A DNA stretch of 37,080 nt, from assembly GCA_017614525.1 (NCBI GenBank), contig JAGABS010000078.1:1-37080 (forward strand), in the 5' to 3' direction. The stretch comes from Alphaproteobacteria bacterium. Its GTDB lineage: Bacteria; Pseudomonadota; Alphaproteobacteria; UBA3830. The notes beneath the pieces were generated by a model that had not been told where the DNA came from, did no database searches, and worked only from the letters and a program-made list of their open reading frames with translations. A program made the translations under genes and the position numbers. This document shows, piece by piece, positions 34,136 through 37,080 of this stretch (its first letter is position 1; the number at the start of each line of letters is the position of its first letter).

Positions 34136-35220
34136 ACTTCTTTCTCGCTATTCGTGCCTCGTTCTTTCTGCCAATGTTTTTCTCTCACAGCCAAGATCGA
34201 AATTAACAGCATAACGAAAACAAAAACGTAATTTATGTAATTGAAAAATTCTTTTTTCGCCGCGATATTCGCGAGAGCCAAAAAACTTCCTTGTACGACT
34301 ATTATAAACATAATCAGAAAGGCAATTCTCGAATAGGTAATCTTGCGGACGTAAGGAGCTAGTCCGACCAAGAAAAAAGCCATTAGAGAAAAAATAACAG
34401 CCAATATCGGAGATAAAATTTTTTGATGAAACAGTGCTTTTTGTTCCTCGGTCTTTGACGGATCCCCAGGACATTCTTTCAATAGTTCCGTGAGAAATTT
34501 TTCGTTCGGACGCGTTTGCGCCTCCTGTATATTGAGAATTTCTTTCAAATTATAGATATAGGACTGAAATTGTGTTACGGAATTTTTATGACCGCTAAAA
34601 TTTACCTCCAGTCTTTCTCCGTTTGAAAGGGTCAAAATATTGTTTGAGATCGTTCCTTTTGCCGCAAACAGAGTGTATGTTTTTTCTTTTTCTCGCGAAT
34701 CAATTATGAAAATATTACCGAAAACACACTCTCCGTAGTATTTCTGTGCATATACCGAAAAATTACTGCCAGAAAAAATCCGCCCCGCATTTTCAGGTGG
34801 CTCGATATTGTTTTTGATATTGAATTCAATTCGTCTGAATTCGCGCCAGGAAGTCGGCGAGATGTACGCATTGCTCACATACAGGTATCCGCAAACCAGA
34901 AGGGCCAGTTCCATCAAAGGGGTCAGCAACCTTTGCGGAGCAATTCCTGAAGCCTGCAGCACAACCATCTGATTCGACTCCGCCAGCCTGTGATAAACAA
35001 ATCCCGCGGACACCGCCAAAGTAATCGGCAACAAAAAGGCAATAATATCAATCGACAAAAAAGATGTCAGCCGAAAGAACCTTGCCAGACTCAAATTATT
35101 ATTGAGCAGCTCCATATACTTAGAAGATTGAACGATCCACGTGCAAAAAGCTAGGGCCACCGTGGAATATACCGTGGTCCTGAAAATTCTGAAAAATATC
35201 ACCCTGGTTAAACTGTTCAT
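34132..35220 (-). CDS. lptF: LPS export ABC transporter permease LptF
   Basis: The 362-residue YjgP-family permease has the same six-helix plan with a periplasmic beta domain. The conserved FLLPITLAVSAGFVYHRLAESNQMVVLQASGIAP coupling-helix region contacts LptB. ATG 35220 was chosen because GGAAGG lies 6 bp upstream and the protein then starts with the usual MNSLTRVIFF; the frame to 35256 is unsupported. It is first in the lptF-lptG-lptD series, 54 bp downstream of tRNA-Cys. Confidence 0.88.
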   Translation of the reverse strand: MNSLTRVIFFRIFRTTVYSTVALAFCTWIVQSSKYMELLNNNLSLARFFRLTSFLSIDIIAFLLPITLAVSAGFVYHRLAESNQMVVLQASGIAPQRLLTPLMELALLVCGYLYVSNAYISPTSWREFRRIEFNIKNNIEPPENAGRIFSGSNFSVYAQKYYGECVFGNIFIIDSREKEKTYTLFAAKGTISNNILTLSNGERLEVNFSGHKNSVTQFQSYIYNLKEILNIQEAQTRPNEKFLTELLKECPGDPSKTEEQKALFHQKILSPILAVIFSLMAFFLVGLAPYVRKITYSRIAFLIMFIIVVQGSFLALANIAAKKEFFNYINYVFVFVMLLISILAVREKHWQKERGTNSEKEV

Positions 35221-35273
35221 TCTCCTTCCGGATACTACAAAGCTCTGACATTTCAACGAGTTAGAATCTAAGA

Positions 35274-35347
35274 TGGAGGTCGAGACCGGAATCGGACCGA
35301 TCTACAAGGATTTGCAGTCCTCTGCATAACCACTCTGCCACTCGACC
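35274..35347 (-). tRNA. tRNA-Cys (GCA)
   Basis: The minus strand gives a cloverleaf with acceptor GGTCGAG/CTCGACC, anticodon GCA in loop CTGCAAA, and encoded TCCA end. It stands 54 bp upstream of lptF on the same strand. Confidence 0.95.
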
Positions 35348-35416
35348 TAACCGAAGTTCAATTTATATGCATTCCGAACAAAGGTCAATAGGATAAAACG
35401 AGCCCTCCCACAAACT

Positions 35417-35431
35417 TTAACCATTCTTTAA
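35417..35431. promoter_or_regulatory. CtrA-like box TTAA-N7-TTAAC upstream of the cold-shock gene
   Basis: Exact match including the final C of the extended consensus, 95 bp before the start codon at 35527. Confidence 0.5.
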
Positions 35432-35526
35432 CGAAGTTTTGAAAAAAAATGAAGGAAATTAACTTTATGTAAAAGTTTTAGCGATAGGATGAAGCTAATA
35501 GATAGTTAGATATTTAGTGTGGATAT

Positions 35527-35991
35527 ATGAAGATGCGCAACGGAAGTACTACAGAAATGACCGGGATAGTAAGGTGGTTCAACCAGTACAAAGGTTATGG
35601 TTTCGTAGAAATAGAAGGTATTCCCGAAGATGTTTTTATTCATTTTTCCGTTGTAAATCAGTCGGCAGTCAAAGATTTGGCCAAAAATGACGTTATCGTT
35701 TGCACAGTACAAAAGTCGGACAGAGGATATCAAATCATAAAAATAAAAAAGCTACTCTCGCACAGCAAGTATCCGCTAAGCAAAGATACAAAAAAAGTTA
35801 CAGCCGTGATGAAGTGGTTTAATCCGTCAAAAGGTTTCGGATTCGCACAGCTTCGCTCGGGAGATGATGTCTTTATTCACGCCTGTCTTCTGAAAAAGTT
35901 AAATCTAAAGGATATCGAGCCGAATAAAAAAATAAAATTGCTGATTCAGCACACAAACTTGGGATACGAAGCAATCGACATATTAGAATGA
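35527..35991 (+). CDS. Tandem cold-shock-domain protein
   Basis: The 154-residue protein has two cold-shock domains: about 11-75 (GIVRWFNQYKGYGFVEIE, EDVFIHFS) and about 90-152 (AVMKWFNPSKGFGFAQLRSGDDVFIHA). RNP1- and RNP2-like motifs are present in both. Double-CSD proteins of this length are characteristic of alphaproteobacteria and bind single-stranded RNA or DNA. The start could be ATG 35527 or ATG 35533; the first has only a weak GTGGA ahead. A CtrA-like box lies upstream. Confidence 0.9.
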   Translation: MKMRNGSTTEMTGIVRWFNQYKGYGFVEIEGIPEDVFIHFSVVNQSAVKDLAKNDVIVCTVQKSDRGYQIIKIKKLLSHSKYPLSKDTKKVTAVMKWFNPSKGFGFAQLRSGDDVFIHACLLKKLNLKDIEPNKKIKLLIQHTNLGYEAIDILE

Positions 35992-36219
35992 GAACATTTT
36001 ACTTTCAGCACATTTCCCGTTTAAATCAAGAAAAATTCAAGAGTTGTACAATTCTCCGCTAATCACAAAAACTTATCGAATAGAGTTCTGCGAATCTTTA
36101 AAGAATTACTGTAAAAATATTTTAATAAAATTTAATATAATTTATGCGTTTTATATTGAGATTTTTCCGACATAAAAGCTAAAATACATACTTATATAGA
36201 TAATATTGGGAGAAAAAAT

Positions 36220-37017
36220 ATGAACAAATGCTATTTGTTTGCAAGTTTGGTGTGTGCGTCAACAGATGTTTCCGGAATGCTTGTTGATACGAGTTACAAT
36301 TTGAACGTTAACGGAAAAAGAGAAATCCGTCAGGTCGATATTTTCGGAAAAATTAATCCAAATAAGAGACATCCTTCCGCAGTAAATTTGGTTGATCTTG
36401 CTAATGAGTTTTACACAAAAAGCAATATTAACGCACAGGATGAAAACGGAAATGCTCCGTTGCATCACGCGATAGTGAAGGCCAACAATGACGAAAATTC
36501 AGCAAAAGGTGAAAAAAAACAAGGGGTCGACGGAGTCCAAAAAAGCATAGATGGGGATATTTCATCGGAAATAAAATCCTTGATAGAGCAAGGCGCGAAT
36601 GTAAACCAAAAAAATAATGAGGGAGATTTTCCGACGAAGATAGCATTTATGTGCGGCAGGCAAAATATAGTGAAATATCTGTTGGAGAAAGGCGCAGATA
36701 TAAATCAACAAGACAAACACGGACACGCCTTGCTGCACCTCGCCGCTCTGGAGGACAATGAAGAGATGATTACTTATCTGGTGGAGCACGGCGCTGCGGT
36801 GAACCAAGAGAATAACCACGGACAAACTCCACTGCATTTTTCAACATACTGGGGCTGTCTGAGGGAGGAGGAAAAAGAAAAGGTAGTGATGTATCTGGTG
36901 AATCACGGCGCCGACATAAATAAGCAAGACAAAAACAGCCAAACTCCGTTGAAGATCGCAAAACAAAAAGACGATGAAAGAATAATAGTATATCTGCTGG
37001 AGCACGGGGCGAAGTAG
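36220..37017 (+). CDS. Exported ankyrin-repeat protein
   Basis: The 265-residue protein starts with a signal peptide (NKCYLFASLVCASTDVSG). A short N-terminal segment is followed by five or so ankyrin repeats over about 60-263 (for example GNAPLHHAIVKANND, GHALLHLAALEDNEEMITYLVEHGAAVNQENNHGQTPLHFS). A charged insert (about 95-118) interrupts the first repeat. GGGAG lies 8 bp upstream. It resembles the LRR-ankyrin protein in its signal peptide and repeats but lacks leucine-rich repeats. A role in binding host or periplasmic proteins is possible but unproven. Confidence 0.82.
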   Translation: MNKCYLFASLVCASTDVSGMLVDTSYNLNVNGKREIRQVDIFGKINPNKRHPSAVNLVDLANEFYTKSNINAQDENGNAPLHHAIVKANNDENSAKGEKKQGVDGVQKSIDGDISSEIKSLIEQGANVNQKNNEGDFPTKIAFMCGRQNIVKYLLEKGADINQQDKHGHALLHLAALEDNEEMITYLVEHGAAVNQENNHGQTPLHFSTYWGCLREEEKEKVVMYLVNHGADINKQDKNSQTPLKIAKQKDDERIIVYLLEHGAK

Positions 37018-37080
37018 CTTCTCAGTCCGAAAAGCGGTCTTGGTTGTTAGACTTGATTTTCGAAAAATTTAATTTGAAAA

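Overview
The window looks like the chromosome of an intracellular or host-associated alphaproteobacterium, probably of the Holosporales/Rickettsiales kind. That placement is an inference from gene content. The support is an alphaproteobacterial SspB, a YjgQ/YjgP-type LptF-LptG pair with LptD, a short alphaproteobacterial AddB, a tandem cold-shock-domain protein, many exported ankyrin or LRR proteins, and repeated sites that fit the alphaproteobacterial CtrA consensus TTAA-N7-TTAA. No phage, transposase or CRISPR array is visible.

Layout. 0.2-5.4 kb (+) is a translationally coupled three-gene operon: a TerB_N/TerB_C protein, a BrxD-like P-loop ATPase and a BrxHI/Lhr-like helicase, which is a candidate defence or DNA-processing module. 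5.4-6.5 kb (-) holds an exported double SH3 protein and thymidine kinase. 7.1-10.9 kb (+) holds an outer-membrane beta-barrel protein and a 949-residue exported coiled-coil/proline-rich protein, a candidate host-interaction pair. 11.2-11.8 kb (-) encodes a small exported helical protein. 12.1-17.1 kb (+) carries murA, trxA, rsmG and addB. Three ParB-binding parS sites lie in and just before rsmG, so this segment is probably the chromosomal centromere and lies near the replication origin.

The parS segment is bracketed by a repeat of about 102 bp that I do not recognise. Copy A is inverted at 10.99-11.09 kb, and copies B and C are direct at 17.23-17.33 and 17.45-17.55 kb. Each copy starts and ends with a CtrA-like box (TTAA-N7-TTAA or a one-mismatch form), has a TGnTAYCAT motif in the middle and then a G-rich block. 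A and B are also followed at a similar distance by the same 20-nt palindromic sequence. This family, together with single CtrA-like boxes upstream of several other genes, is the most unusual structure in the window.

17.6-21.9 kb holds yraN, secA (+) and a divergent XRE-type regulator (-). 22.0-25.2 kb (+) is a small type IV pilus/type II secretion cassette (secretin lipoprotein and two prepilins). HIT and xseA follow (+). From 27.1 to 35.3 kb the minus strand carries, in order of transcription, tRNA-Cys, lptF-lptG-lptD, an exported LRR-ankyrin protein, nusB, tRNA-His, sspB and a decayed ankyrin gene ending in a strong terminator. The right end (+) has a tandem cold-shock protein and another exported ankyrin protein. 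Housekeeping cell-envelope genes (murA, secA, lptD/F/G) are thus interleaved with secreted host-interaction candidates.
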